Assembly (NCBI GenBank): GCA_905250125.1 | Contig: CAJNOL010001108.1 | Span: forward strand, 1 to 64,000 | Source: Rotaria sordida | Taxonomy: Eukaryota > Rotifera > Eurotatoria > Philodinida > Philodinidae | Reading direction: 5' to 3' | Length of the DNA stretch: 64,000 bases | Shown here: in pieces, positions 47,618-59,147 of the stretch | Numbering within the stretch: the stretch's first letter is position 1 | How the letters are laid out: each line of letters starts with the position of its first letter | Program-made: the position numbers and the translations under genes | The notes under the pieces: model-generated | Database searches by the model: none | Told to the model about the DNA's origin: nothing | Seen by the model: the letters and a program-made list of their open reading frames with translations, nothing else

Positions 47618-48393
47618 ATGACGACCGATCTCCCGTTAGTTATAAATGACAACAAAAAGTCCATCATTGCACTTGATTGTGATGGTGTGCTACTGAACTA
47701 TCAGGCAACGTTTGGACAAATCTATGAGAAAGCATTTGGAAAACAATTGACTGTGGTTTCGCCCAATGCGTATCATGTAAGTAACGTGAAACTCTCTCTC
47801 AGCTTTTTATTTACTATTCTGTCAATACACATTTTTGTCGCTCATCAAGAAAATGTTTTTTGTCTCATTAGTCTACTACCATGTATGGTGTCACTTTTAC
47901 ACCCGAAGAACGCACTCAGTTCAATGCAGTATGGGATGTTGATGGATGGCGAACAATGCCCATGCATGATGGAGCTCTTGAAGCATGCCACTTGTTACAT
48001 GAAGCTGGTTATGAACTTATATGTGTGACATCAATGCCTGCTAGTTTTACTGAACATCGTTTGGAAAACTTACGTTCTCATGGATTTCCTATCGATCGAG
48101 TCATCAGTGCAGGACATGATAAAGAAAATCCGAGCCGTAATCCAAAGAAACAAGCTATCGAACAATTACATCCAGCAATATTCGTCGATGATTTACGACT
48201 AAATTTCACAGATATCGAAGATGTACAAACGAAATTCGTTTTTATCGATAACGACTGTCATGATGATCCGAGTCGAAATGACAATATTCATTACGATGCT
48301 AAATATCCAAGTCTATTGGCATTTGTCAAAGATTTTCTTGGACAAGGTATTGTCTGGACAGAAAGACCACATAAACTTATCTCTTCTAATTGA
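47618..48393 (+). CDS. HAD-superfamily hydrolase, bacterial type
   Basis: Exons 47618-47776 and 47872-48393 (95-bp GT-AG intron, phase 0) give 226 residues. HAD motif I is IALDCDGVLLNY (about 20-31) with the nucleophile and acid Asp pair; motif II is the Thr/Ser in ICVTSMPASF (about 106); motif III is probably Lys in NPKKQAIEQL (about 143); motif IV is AIFVDDLRLNF (about 155) with two Asp. It likely dephosphorylates a small metabolite; substrate unknown. The layout (GALEACHLLHEAGYELICVT, then LRSHGFPIDRVI) is typical of bacterial stand-alone HAD proteins. With a spliceosomal intron inside, this looks like a domesticated horizontally acquired gene. The ORF reading through the intron ends in an alternative frame and is an artefact. 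Confidence 0.85.
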
Positions 48394-48637
48394 TACTACA
48401 CGCGTTTAATTGAAATAAAACTCAAAGAGTCAACGCTTTTTGTTTATTTTCCAAGATAAGAATATTCCGATCAATACACAATAAAACGTAGCAGTTATCT
48501 AAATTTCGATCCACTCAGCTCTAGATTGAACGCCTGAAGGTTTGGATCAAAATTAAAAGTATGCAAGATCGAGACACAAATTGATCAATGGCAATATATC
48601 CTGATCACTGTGCGGATCAGGCCATAGATCAAGTCTT

Positions 48638-48722
48638 GAGGATGTGAGTGTTAGTAAGAATAAGGTCCCACTCACACACTCATACTCCGCACATCCACAT
48701 CCACACACCCACACCCACACCC
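48638..48722. repeat. Telomere-like inverted block 11
   Basis: GAGGATGTGAGTGTTAG arm, spacer AGTAAGAATAAGG, then a long C/A arm ending CCACACACCCACACCCACAC. Confidence 0.65.
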
Positions 48723-49602
48723 TGAAGATATGTCTTAACTATGTATTCAATTTCTACTATTAGATTTTTTGTTTACTCTATTCAATGAATAGAAAATACT
48801 GTGAAATTCCTTTACCATCTTTCACATTGTGTTCAACCAATGTCATATTCCAATGAACTGTTGAAACACATATCGTAACTATGCTCGTTATTCTTATTTT
48901 TGTAGACAATTACACAAAAGGTGAACGCGTTGCTGGCTGTGTTTGCTCTGTCAATCAGATTAAATCTTGTTTTTCTCTTCAAGTATTTGAATATCTTGAT
49001 TATCTTTCGATGAATTAGATATAGTCTTGTGTATTTTATCAAATCACCGTTATTGTTGCTTTCGTCCAAGGGGATCATATCTCAGAAAATGGGAGTCTTG
49101 AAGAAAATATTCAAAATCAGTAGTTCGTTGAGATATGTGCTGAAGTGTCGTCTTTCGGAATCTATAATTTGATGTTCGAAATCAGTAAATGTGTTGTTTT
49201 CATAGAAATTTCTATCAGAGAATTAAGTCACTTTCGTTTTTTCTTAATAAAGATTTCAATCTGTTTTTTTTTTCAAATAAAATTCTGCTCTCTTTATTTC
49301 ATATAATTTAAAAATGTAGTCAATATGGATCTAAATGATGATTCCTTAGCGTACAGAAAATACTTCAGACCAACAGAAGAAACTAACTTTTGGAGAAAGA
49401 ACAAAATTCTGTACAAAAAAAAGAAAGGTTCGAATCGTCTTTGGCGTTTGCATGATGGTAATGATGACAGGGCAAATAAGTAATTAGTTTTTGTGATTTG
49501 ATCACTTTATCTTGTGCACATGAAATCCCTAGCATCTGGTCTCTTTTTTTTGTATTGTCATTCTCTTCCATTACCCTTTCTGTATGTGTATTGGGACTCT
49601 CT

Positions 49603-49611
49603 TATATAAAT
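49603..49611 (+). promoter_or_regulatory. TATA box
   Basis: TATATAAAT lies 44 bases before the ATG at 49647, placing the expected transcription start about 10-15 bases before the ATG, with a very short leader. Confidence 0.55.
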
Positions 49612-49646
49612 AGAACAAGATTTTTCTCACTTTTCATTGACACACT

Positions 49647-50154
49647 ATGGCATTTTCTCTCTTGTTCTTCGTTCTGTTAGTGACAGTGATAGTGGAACCC
49701 ATTCTTCTAGGTGTACCTATCACAGATGATGTTCATGAGTCATGTGAAGTTCAACTTTGGTCCTATGCTCCAAATGGGTGTTCAGGTACAGTCAGTGTTA
49801 CAGGTGACTGCAAAACGTCGACGCTCAATTTGGCTCATACTAATATGTCAAAAACATGTACTTTGATTCATCTCTCCTGGTCCTATCCTGTTGATAATTT
49901 AACAATGATTATCGAAACACCATTCACAGAAAAAAAACCAAGCCTATACGATTAATCTTAACAACGATCGTATGATGGGTGCCATCTCACATATTTATAG
50001 AGTAATTGACGACAAAGAAATCGAAGTGACAACAACAGAAAGTAAACTCATTCAATACTCGGATTCCAACTATCAGGTCATTCTCAAGTTACAAGGTCCA
50101 TCTCAGGTGACCTACTATGGTGTGTTTATTGATTATGAAGTTGTCAAATCATAA
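49647..50154 (+). CDS. Secreted protein with a one-base frame break
   Basis: ATG 49647 starts a signal peptide (MAFSLLFFVLLVTVIVEPIL). The mature part has paired Cys (ESCEVQLWSYAPNGCSG, DCKTS, KTCTL), suggesting a disulfide-bonded extracellular beta-rich domain. The first frame ends at a TAA (49953-49955), but an overlapping frame continues without a stop from about 49938 to the TAA at 50154 with equally protein-like sequence (NQAYTINLNNDRMMGA, then VILKLQGPSQVTYYGVFIDY). The switch lies at a run of eight A (49930-49937); seven A would give one open frame of about 168 residues. Explanations: a base-calling error, a fresh pseudogene mutation, or slippage. Family not recognised. Confidence 0.65.
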
Positions 50155-50371
50155 ACAAAAACAAATGTCTAACTCTATTACTTTTTATTTCTACAATAAT
50201 GAATAGAATAAAATGAAAACTATTAAATTTGAAAATAAAGAACATCGTTTCATAACTTTTTCCTTTATCAAGATTGAATAGCGCATCTCTCTTTCGAAAT
50301 ACGTGAGACACGTCGGTTAGCCAGCTAAACATTGAGATGTATGGATGGTTATGTGTAATGACAGATTATTG

Positions 50372-50656
50372 CTACTTTTTCATGACAATAGCGTTGATTG
50401 CAACTTGCCCTTCTTCCTGACGACTGCGACTTATATTCTTGAGCATTGATGCAATTGAAAGATTGAAGAAGAAAAGGACTTTACAGAGAAAAGTAGTCTT
50501 ATTATCTGGTGCTCTTTGATCATGACATGGAAGTCGACATTTCTTTTGAATCAACGTCACATTTGGCGACCGATGTATTACATTCCCATCAATAACGTCA
50601 GGATCTAGCGCGACAACAGCAACGGCTGTGTTAATGAACATCGATCGATAGTTCAC
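50372..50656 (-). CDS. Possible small protein, unrecognised
   Basis: 94 residues with protein-like composition (FINTAVAVVALDPDVIDGNV; CRLPCHDQRAP), two Cys pairs possible. No domain recognised, and no introns or promoter could be assigned. It may be a fragment. Confidence 0.25.
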   Translation of the reverse strand: MNYRSMFINTAVAVVALDPDVIDGNVIHRSPNVTLIQKKCRLPCHDQRAPDNKTTFLCKVLFFFNLSIASMLKNISRSRQEEGQVAINAIVMKK

Positions 50657-52262
50657 GCTTGTTTTTTTTAAATGATTTCGTAGAAGATTAAACTGTTTAT
50701 ATCAGCACTGAATAGTTTTCAAAAGTAACCAACCGATTTGCTAAACAAGTCCTCTCCAGACATATGATAACAAACTATCGCTTTGTCACTTCCGCTCAGG
50801 TACTGTTATAAGAGCACATATCTACTTTTGAGCTGAAATTTCGTCCACATTGAGATGTTATATTCCTGATTATACAGTAAAAGTTTCAGCTAAAACAAAA
50901 ACTTTCTTCCCAAGTTATCATATTTTCGAGAAAACGGGTTCTCTGAATTCTGTGTAAAAAATATACATCTGTTGACTGTTTACAATGTCGAAAACAAAGC
51001 ATGCACCTTAGCTGAAACTTATTTCACATTGTGACTAAACGACGTACGCTCGTTTACGATAGAAATAATGAACATAAAAAAGGATTGTGATAAATTAATA
51101 AAGACTCGAAAAATCGGACACAATTGATCAAAATTAGATATTTTTGGTGAGTGTGGATGTCTCTTCTCCACCCTCACCCTCACACCTTCAACAGCTATGA
51201 CGTTTTGGAATGTCGGTGTGGGTGGGTGGGTAGGTGTGTAGGTAAGAACACGGAGAAACTCACAGCAACACCTACATCCTATTACCATCATAACGTATTT
51301 TCTTCGATCGTTGATCGACGATATGGCAGTGTCTTCTAGGTATCGAAACATTCGACTGGGATAGAGATTGGCATGTATTTTGTTCGTCGATTTCGATTTT
51401 CTTGTTATTTTTACCATCGATAAACTGAGAGCCTCTTATTTATTTCTTCCAGACCAATTGGCAATGCGCATAAAGCTCACACTCTCATCTACATAATAAT
51501 CTGTTTCAAATTTTGTTCTAATTATCCGTGCATACATGATACATAGCAATTTTTTAAGGCTCTTAAAAAACGAAAACATTAGTATGCATGTAAATATGCA
51601 CTGTTAGAACTTCATTCAGTCGTTAAAATCTCTCAATGAAAAGACTTATTAAATTGGAAAAAAAATTTCTTCCAACCTATAGATTTACACAAGTGCAATG
51701 GAAAGGAAGAAACATTATTTTTTTTTGAAAATTTCAATAATCTACTTTCGACGAAAAAGCATATAAGAAACTTATTTGCTTAGCGCGAACTAAAACCAAG
51801 CCTCGGTTTTGATCTATTTAGAATACCTTTCAACTTTTTTTTATAAGCGAAACTGTCTGTTCGCCTTCGAGGTATGACTATGACTGAATACGAAAATCTA
51901 TAGAATCCTCAAGAAATCCTCGTTCTATTTCCTTTGCCTATGAACATCGTATTCTAGGTGTTATCAGTTTTCTAAATAAATAACACAAGAAGAAGTTCAC
52001 TAATATCAGATACAGAAACAATCGATTGCTTCGGAAGAGAAACTTTTAAAAACGATAGTACCGCATCTTTAGATGAACCATTTTCATAGTGCAGTAAGTT
52101 TCTAAAAGAATTTATAGAGATCGAAGAATTCTGAAAACTCTCTAGAAGTAAAGAGAAATAGTACTGATCACTATTTTTACTTCCATATATGTCAATGTGC
52201 AAACACAACTGAACGGAGAGGATAATCTGAAATTTTCAACCACATTCTAATGATCATTTCAG
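50657..52262. other. Intergenic region
   Basis: A telomere-like composite lies at 51147-51280. A minus ORF at 52208-51972 is unsupported. The last bases before 52263 form a good splice acceptor (see receptor). Confidence 0.35.
51147..51280. repeat. Telomere-like composite block 12
   Basis: Two arms in alternation: GAGTGTGGATG / CCACCCTCACCCTCACACC, then GGTGTGGGTGGGTGGGTAGG / ACTCACAGCAACACC. A double hairpin. Confidence 0.65.
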
Positions 52263-52263
52263 A

Positions 52264-53448
52264 ATGAGTGAATGTAAGTGTTTAAATAATGGACAATGTA
52301 TGATGAATAATCAAACATCAAACTATTACTGTATCTGTAGTGATTGTACAGGAGGTGAATTTTGTGAAAATATTTATTACTATGTAAAGTATACAATGTC
52401 ATCATCGATGTTAATTGATATTCGGTTAGAAGAATTAGCTTCTACTAAAATAGCATTAAAGATTCTTTTTATTTTCATCTTCTCCCTTCTAACAGTGCTA
52501 TCATTTATTAGTAATTTATTAACTCTTTTAACATGTTTTATAAGAAAGATACGTATTACAGTGTGTGGACTCTATATAATACTTTATTCTATCGTTAGTT
52601 TTATTGGCATAGTGATCTTAGAAATTATTGCAATTGTACCATTGTTTTATAACGATGAACTAAACAAACATTCACTAATACATTGTAAACTCATACCAAC
52701 GCTTCTTAATCTAATATACGACTTGTGTCTTTGGCTTAGTGCATTGATAGCTGTTGAACGTGTATTTATAGAAGTTTCCCATTATAATCTTTATCGGACA
52801 CGGAAGTATTCAGTTATTTTTTTAGTTATTCCATTTCTATTCCTTAGTTCAGAAAGTGTAATAAACGCTCTTGGACGTTCTGTTAGTGAAATTTCTGTAC
52901 TTTCAACAGCATTCCACGTCTGTTCAGCGAATCTTTTTCGAAATAAAAAATTAGCAATAGCTCATAAAGTGATTGCTAATGTCTTTATTTGTGTTGCGAT
53001 ACCGTTGTTATTAAGTTTTTTATTTATTATTCTCACATTAGTACATATTATTCATCATAAAATCACTTTAACTGATCTAGAAAGAAGTTCATGGAAATCA
53101 CTAATAATGCAGCAAATTTTAAGGCACAAAGGTTTCTTTATACCACCACTAGTTATTATCATTTGTATGCTTCCAGAAAATTTACTGGCAGTCATTGCCG
53201 GATCATATTGCATAGAGAAAAGTATGCAAAAATTTTATCTTCGTTTACATATTGCTTTCGACTTTCTAGTTTATATGCCTTTAGTCCTCACATTCTTTAT
53301 CTATATTTATCCATCAAAAGTTTATATGAATCTATTTCGTGAAATAGAAATAGTTAAATGGATTAAGCTAAAAATCTTTAGTTGTTGCTCTCGTCCATCC
53401 TCAAATATCATAACAAACGAGCAAATTGTTGAGGAAACGAGGCTATAA
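52264..53448 (+). CDS. EGF-like / seven-transmembrane receptor
   Basis: 394 residues in one exon. An EGF-like module opens the protein (CKCLNNGQCMMNNQTSNYYC then ICSDCTGGEFC, residues 4-34). Seven hydrophobic helices follow: about 66-92, 97-125, 138-166 (with ALIAVERV at the DRY position), 182-204, 232-262, 288-310 (PPLVIIICMLPENLL) and 324-348 ending YPSKVY where rhodopsin-class receptors have NPxxY. A palmitoylation-type CC and a Ser-rich tail end the protein. This is a rhodopsin-like GPCR with an unusual N-terminal EGF domain; ligand unknown. The ATG is one base after a strong acceptor (ATCATTTCAG|A), so either another EGF-bearing exon lies upstream or this is a spliced-leader trans-splice site, a mechanism known in bdelloids. 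Confidence 0.8.
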   Translation: MSECKCLNNGQCMMNNQTSNYYCICSDCTGGEFCENIYYYVKYTMSSSMLIDIRLEELASTKIALKILFIFIFSLLTVLSFISNLLTLLTCFIRKIRITVCGLYIILYSIVSFIGIVILEIIAIVPLFYNDELNKHSLIHCKLIPTLLNLIYDLCLWLSALIAVERVFIEVSHYNLYRTRKYSVIFLVIPFLFLSSESVINALGRSVSEISVLSTAFHVCSANLFRNKKLAIAHKVIANVFICVAIPLLLSFLFIILTLVHIIHHKITLTDLERSSWKSLIMQQILRHKGFFIPPLVIIICMLPENLLAVIAGSYCIEKSMQKFYLRLHIAFDFLVYMPLVLTFFIYIYPSKVYMNLFREIEIVKWIKLKIFSCCSRPSSNIITNEQIVEETRL

Positions 53449-55842
53449 TTGTATAGTGTCTATCGTGTAATAAAAACAAATACATCTCTTCGTTTACACA
53501 TTTTAATCGAACTCATTTTTAAACTTTCTCTAGAAATGCATCTTACTCTCGCTGAAGAAAAAGTGTTGTTTTCTCATAAATTTTAGTTTTATTTAAAAGT
53601 TTCATAAAAAGTTTTCTACACTTTAAATCTGTTCAGTTCTATCTGAATGTTTATATCATCACAATATTTTTTGGTATACATAAAACTACTATTATATTTA
53701 CACACTTCAAATTCTTTTTCTTTGGCGGACTTTTCTTTTCCACGAGTTCATCTTGTTTTTTGATTGTTATTGCTTATAACTATTAGTCGTTTCGACCTTA
53801 TTGATTCATCACCAATCTTTTCTATTATCCATACATTATCACTTCTTTTATTCTTTTTATGTACATTTTTTTTCTCTTTTTCTGCGTCTTTTGTCAGTGG
53901 TCAGAACCACATATACTTGTCGTATGCATGTTACGCGCAGCTATCTATATGCCTTTCGTTGTGTTTATGCTCTCCTCTATTTTTTCATACCTCACCCTTT
54001 GCTCGATATAGTCACGCTCCCAATTTTTGTGGAACTCACCTATTTTACGAAGAAAAATGAAGAGTATAAGTTTTAAGGCAAAGGTTTTCGACTCCTCCAC
54101 TTCCCATTGTGTATAGCAATCACTGACAAACATCAGCAAGTAAATTTTCATAGTAACCTACGGGAGAGTGCTTCACAGGTTATTGGATTCATTTCTTTTA
54201 GCAACGGGAGAGAAAAGACTCCAAAGCTTAACGGATACTTTTTCTCTAGCAATCGATTATGCTAGATTGTATTCTAGCATACACAGAATATGTGAGTTCC
54301 ACATTTTAGGCCCAAACAGGCTGCGCTGACAAGTTTTTTACAATGTATTACTCTCTATTTTGTTTCTGTTTGTATTATACCTTTCTCTCATTTTTAAATG
54401 TATATTGTCCCTCTTATGCTCCGTTTCCTTGGTATTACACTATTCCTCTGTATTTATGCTCTTATTTCTTCACTTTGTAGTACTATCTTTCTCCTCACTT
54501 TTCCTTCGTTCATGATCTCATCATTTCACTTTGCATTGTTCACTCTCTTCCTTTCTCGCATTCTTCACCAATCACCCGTTATTGCCATCATCTGATTGCC
54601 ACATATTCGTGTTGCCTAATAATTCAATTACTCCAGTGCAAATCTCTCTGCCAAGCAATATACATCTATCTTCAAGTATATGAATATTATTTATGCAACG
54701 ATCTCCTGATAACATTAAGTATAACACAAACAAGAAAATATGTCTAAAAGAAAAAACACACAAATATACAGTCGTCGATAATACAAAATCGAAATACATC
54801 AATCCATTATCATGTTAATCTCAATTCGATTTATCATCAACCAAATTTGAAAACAACAAATATCCTATTATCGAGATTTTTGCATCATGTCGAGCTTGCC
54901 ATAAGACATGTATATATTCATACATCTACAAAATAGCTGGTTGAACAAAACTGTCCAAAGTACTAATCGCCATTAATGCTTGCATTTAATTTTAACTTGT
55001 CATTAGCTTTGTCTAGTCTCACTTCACTGACTAGACTTAGTCATATTAATTCTAATCAGTCTAATTGTGGAAATACATGTCTGATTAGTATTGTTGAAGA
55101 TGATGGTTTCTTTACTTCCATTTAACGATGTCTTAATTGAAGTAGTGGTAAGTAAACTGAAAATTTGTCATCGATCTCGGAATGTCTTCATTTCAATGTT
55201 TGCAGAGTCATTTCTCAGCCGTATATCTTCTAATGATATTGTATCATTAAGACCAATAATTATCCGAAAAATTGGATGACAAGCAAGTGAAGGTCATGAA
55301 CAGATAGAGATCGATTTGATCCAAGCAGCAAAACAAGGAACGGTTTTAATTACCTTAGACATGTAGAGCGACAGATTTAAGTAGAAAATTATTATCTTGG
55401 TTTAACAGCTTCTTTCGTCAATAGTAATTGTAAGCTACACACACTCGATCTCTCTTGTGAACTGTGTATTGAAATCAACAATTGGGTGCATAGTGTTTCG
55501 TAGGTACATAACAAAAACCTACTCTAACCTGTATACACTTTTTTACTTTAACTTTGTCGCAATAGACAATGAGAGCTGTTCTCAAACGTTTTCGATTCGA
55601 CATTACAATTCATGGTATTATTTTTGTATTGGATCGAAGCAGCAATTTTATCAAAGCCTTGGACGATAATAATTGACCTTAAGACAATACGTCTAAACGA
55701 GAAATGAACCGATCATTTATATAATAAACTAATTACTGATACAAACCTCTTGTTGGTGTTTTTTCGGTATAGTCAACGGTTGCGGGAAGTCTTCGAGCAT
55801 ATTTCACCGCTTTTGCTTTTTTCACAAATGATACTCATTCAC
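53449..55842. other. Intergenic region
   Basis: AATAAA at about 53469 may end the receptor transcript. Pyrimidine-rich DNA (53.7-54.6 kb) gives spurious hydrophobic ORFs. Short imperfect palindromes around TCTAGTC/GACTAGA occur at 55010-55085. No gene is supported. Confidence 0.35.
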
Positions 55843-56082
55843 TTAAACATGTGATATTTGAGTAAGAAAGTATGCAAAACTATTTCCTAGGCAAACATTT
55901 TTGTTATGTGTTTGCACACATACGTGCCTCAAGATGTGTTCTGATCGTCTGAGATTCTTATTGATGGACAAGCGTTTGAAGGCGTGCCTGAGTTGTGTAT
56001 AGGTTTTAAGTAATTCATCCGCTGAAATGATTTGGAATAGTCGATGGTAATATAAATGTAATCTATCTTTTGCTGACGCCAT
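55843..56082 (-). CDS. Possible first exon of an unrecognised gene
   Basis: From ATG 56082 the frame reads like real protein for about 50 residues (MASAKDRLHLYYHRLFQIIS; LKTYTQLRHAFKRLSINKNL) up to a GTATGT donor near 55925; beyond it the composition becomes intron-like. A second coding-like stretch (KAVKYARRLPATVDYTEKTP) lies at about 55815-55735, but the phase could not be matched. It could be a two-exon gene or a remnant. Confidence 0.3.
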   Translation of the reverse strand: MASAKDRLHLYYHRLFQIISADELLKTYTQLRHAFKRLSINKNLRRSEHILRHVCVQTHNKNVCLGNSFAYFLTQISHV

Positions 56083-56706
56083 ATATCGACACTATAAAAT
56101 GTGTTTTATGAAGAACATGTCATAATATTTTTTATTAGTGAGTTCTTTTTTAATTGAGACAGCACATCGATTTTGATTCGACATCAGAATTAACTTTCAA
56201 TAAAATCTTGATTTGTTTGAAGAAAGAAATCTCTGCGAAAAGAGAAAGACTGATAATCACCAATATTAAATCAACAGTTGCTTACAAGCGCTTTTCAAGG
56301 AAAGTCGACAGCGGAGATAGTTGCAAAGTGCTCATCACACGAACATTCATTATGAGAATGCCTTAACATTGAAATAATTGAATAGCTTCGATTTATTTTC
56401 ATTGTCTTTCATTTTTCGATAGATTGTTCTATATCTATTTTGTTAGATCATATGAAGTTTAATATTCTTTAAAGAATATAATTGTTAAACGATTTTACCA
56501 TATTAATTGAATATTGACATTATCACATATGCAGAATAATCCTATTCGTAATCAAAGATCGATAATGAAAACATTATTGGTTCATTAATCTACTCTTTTA
56601 AGTTTTAATTATAAATCTCAACTGTTCATTTTATGTCTTTTCTAAGAAAAATCAATACGTACAAATCTATTTTTTCATATATTGTTCATTTTTATTAATA
56701 AAAATT

Positions 56707-56905
56707 TTAAAAAGTTGGATCCATGATACATGTTGAGAGATATTGCCGAATAAAATCTGTTCGAATATTCATTGTTGTTGATTGTTCTAATGTTAATATA
56801 TCTTTTGTTTCGTTAAAAAATAATAAATGAAACATTGTTGGTTGCGTTGTTTCAATATAAATATTAAAATCATTTGTTGAATAAATATTTATTGAAAGAC
56901 AATCA
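56707..56905 (-). pseudogene. 3' gene fragment cut at a telomere-like block
   Basis: About 63 codons read as the end of a protein (DCLSINIYSTNDFNIYIETT; TMNIRTDFIRQYLSTCIMDP) with stop at 56707 and an AATAAA-like region after it. Its 5' side runs directly into telomere-like repeat at 56908; the ATG at 56964 falls inside that repeat and is unlikely to be real. Function not recognised. Confidence 0.4.
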
Positions 56906-56907
56906 CG

Positions 56908-56975
56908 TTGGATGTGGGTGGATGTTGGTGTTAGTTTGCTCTTGATCGACATCCACACCCCCACTCATACGCGAC
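56908..56975. repeat. Telomere-like inverted block 13
   Basis: GGATGTGGGTGGATGTTGG arm, spacer CTCTTGATCGAC, then ATCCACACCCCCACTCATAC arm. Confidence 0.65.
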
Positions 56976-59147
56976 AGTCTTTCAAGAAACTAAGTTGCGG
57001 TAAACCAAAATCCGTTTGAACTGAAATTTTTTCTCTAAATAGTAATTGAACAGTCATACGACATAGAAGTTATTTTAACTCACAAGTACACGTCTTTGTT
57101 GATATATGCTATATGTTGACTGTTAAAAACTTTTACAGTTTGCGTTTTATGAGGCTTACAAAAACAGGAAAATATTTTGCTACTAGTATATGAATAAAAA
57201 TCTGTGAAACATGTCCTTTCAGAGTAGAATCCATGCTCTATCTAACAAAAAATGAATTAGTTTTCTGTCGCTCTCAAACTAAATACAACAGAGTCTGACA
57301 GTTGTTCAGAAATTTTCGCAACACCCGTTACTTGTTTTCTTGATGGACAAATATAATACAATGTCATGTGACAGTGTAGAGTCAATATTTATTCTCTGGT
57401 CGATTGTCTTTCAATTTTATTTTTTTTTGAATTCGTATGTATAAAAATCTTATCTCATTGAAATTATTTTTGATCTAGTATTCGTTTGTAATTTTGGCAA
57501 CAGATAATCATTTGAGCAAAACAAAACACCATAAAAACTTCTATAGCCATTTTACATTTCAAAATTACATCTTTTTTTTCTGACTGAACTGATGACACAA
57601 TACAGATATTCTCAAGTAAAATATCACAACTATTCGATCAGATTCGAGATTATTATCAATAGGATTTTACAACCGATCTTTTAAAAAGAAGAAATATACC
57701 ATAGAGAATATACTAAGTTAAGGGTACCCAAAAACGTACCCTGTTACCAATATGTCATAGGAACTTTTGGGTACCAAAGTACTTATAGGTACTTTGGTAG
57801 GTATCCTGCTACAAAATGTATAGTAACTGGGTACTTGAAGATACTGATCAGATACTCAATTGGATACTATTATACCGTATTTCTAGGTACCCTGCTACCA
57901 AAATTTCAGTATGTTCAGGATCGAACCTGACCTTTCACTTTTTGCTTTTTTTTTCTCTCAAAGCGATTCATTACATTTTTTTCGATTTTATTATATTTAA
58001 TTTTTTCAATTCCGAAAACTAAACAGGTCAAATGTCGAGATCTTACCGAACTTGAGTTGGTCGAGTATCCATGAGACCACCTTAGGATAGTCCGCTCTTA
58101 ATCTACGATCAAGATCGGATAGTTCTCGACTAAGAAATAGTGAAGAAATAATCTAGAAAAAATTCGTATGAAAACAGATTAATTTCTTCTGTTTTGCTCA
58201 GTTGTTTATATGGAGCCGTGCGCGAAAAAGAAAACGGTGAATGAACAGTCGCTACGCAGAAAGCGACAAATGTAGGGTACCCTGTAGAGTTTTCCTCAGT
58301 AAAATTACAGATGCGGATATCCATACCAGTACTTGCTCAGTGAGCGTACTTTTATGGGTACCCTTGCAGTACCTACATCAGTATAATTATTGAGAACTTT
58401 CGAAGTACCCATATTAGGTACCCTGCTAAGGCTTTCTCAGTACATGGGTACCCTGAACTCAGTACTTTCTCCAAGGTAGTCTTATCGACATTGTTTCATT
58501 CTAATTATAGCAATGATTCTTTCGCTCTATCAACCTTGTTTGATATAATCTTTTGAGAAAATTTTCCATTTGTTTTTTTTTTCTACTACACTTGCTGCAA
58601 TACATAATTCGCATGGAATTTTCTAGAATGCGGTATATGTTCATTAGCTGAGAAATATCACGAATGCTATTTCATCTTATCTGAAATTAATCAGATACAA
58701 AACAAACAACGTTGAACTTGATGATAATAATAATAATAATAATAAGAAAGATTCTCATGCACCAGTTTATTTTCATATATTATGTATACCACAAAAGTTC
58801 TCTTGAATAAAAATAATTTATTTGATTTTACATTCTGCATTCCATGTTTTGTTCATAACTAAATATCCATAAGACTGAAAATTTTCAATGTCGGGAAAAA
58901 TCGAAAAATTGAACTAGTTATTATTTGAAATTATTTCTAGATCATTTGAAGTGCTACTATGTGATTCAAAAGTTTGGAATAACTTTTTCATTAATATTTA
59001 CTTATGAAGAAAATATGAAATCGAAAGCATGAAATCTGTTCAAGTAATGTCCTAATAGGTATTTTTATATTCTATGATGAATGTGCATATTAAAAAAAAA
59101 GAATTCGATTATTTTAATTCGTAGTTCTTCATAATCTTCTTGACTGG
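56976..59147. other. Intergenic region
   Basis: Apart from the GGTACC-rich region and an (AAT)n run at about 58723-58743, nothing is supported. Confidence 0.35.
57715..58480. repeat. GGTACC-rich dispersed repeat region
   Basis: Two clusters (57718-57915 and 58275-58480) in which GGTACCCT / AGGGTACC and related G(G/T)TAC words recur at about 15-40 base intervals in both orientations. Between them lie tRNA-arm-like pieces (GGTTCGATCC on the minus strand near 57917; CTCTTAATC near 58097). No ORF is supported. It may be a composite of a SINE-like and a palindromic repeat. Confidence 0.45.

Larger units (their letters stand above)
48394..49646. other. Intergenic region
   Basis: AATAAA at 48413 is a likely polyadenylation signal for the HAD gene. 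A telomere-like block is at 48638-48722. No further gene is supported. Confidence 0.4.

Noticed and set aside
53764..54595. Hydrophobic small membrane proteins
   Set aside because: They arise from pyrimidine-rich DNA (Ser/Leu/Phe runs) without start context or conservation signs.
58020..58110. tRNA-Lys-like gene
   Set aside because: CTCTTAATC resembles an anticodon loop, but the flanking stem does not pair and no cloverleaf can be drawn.
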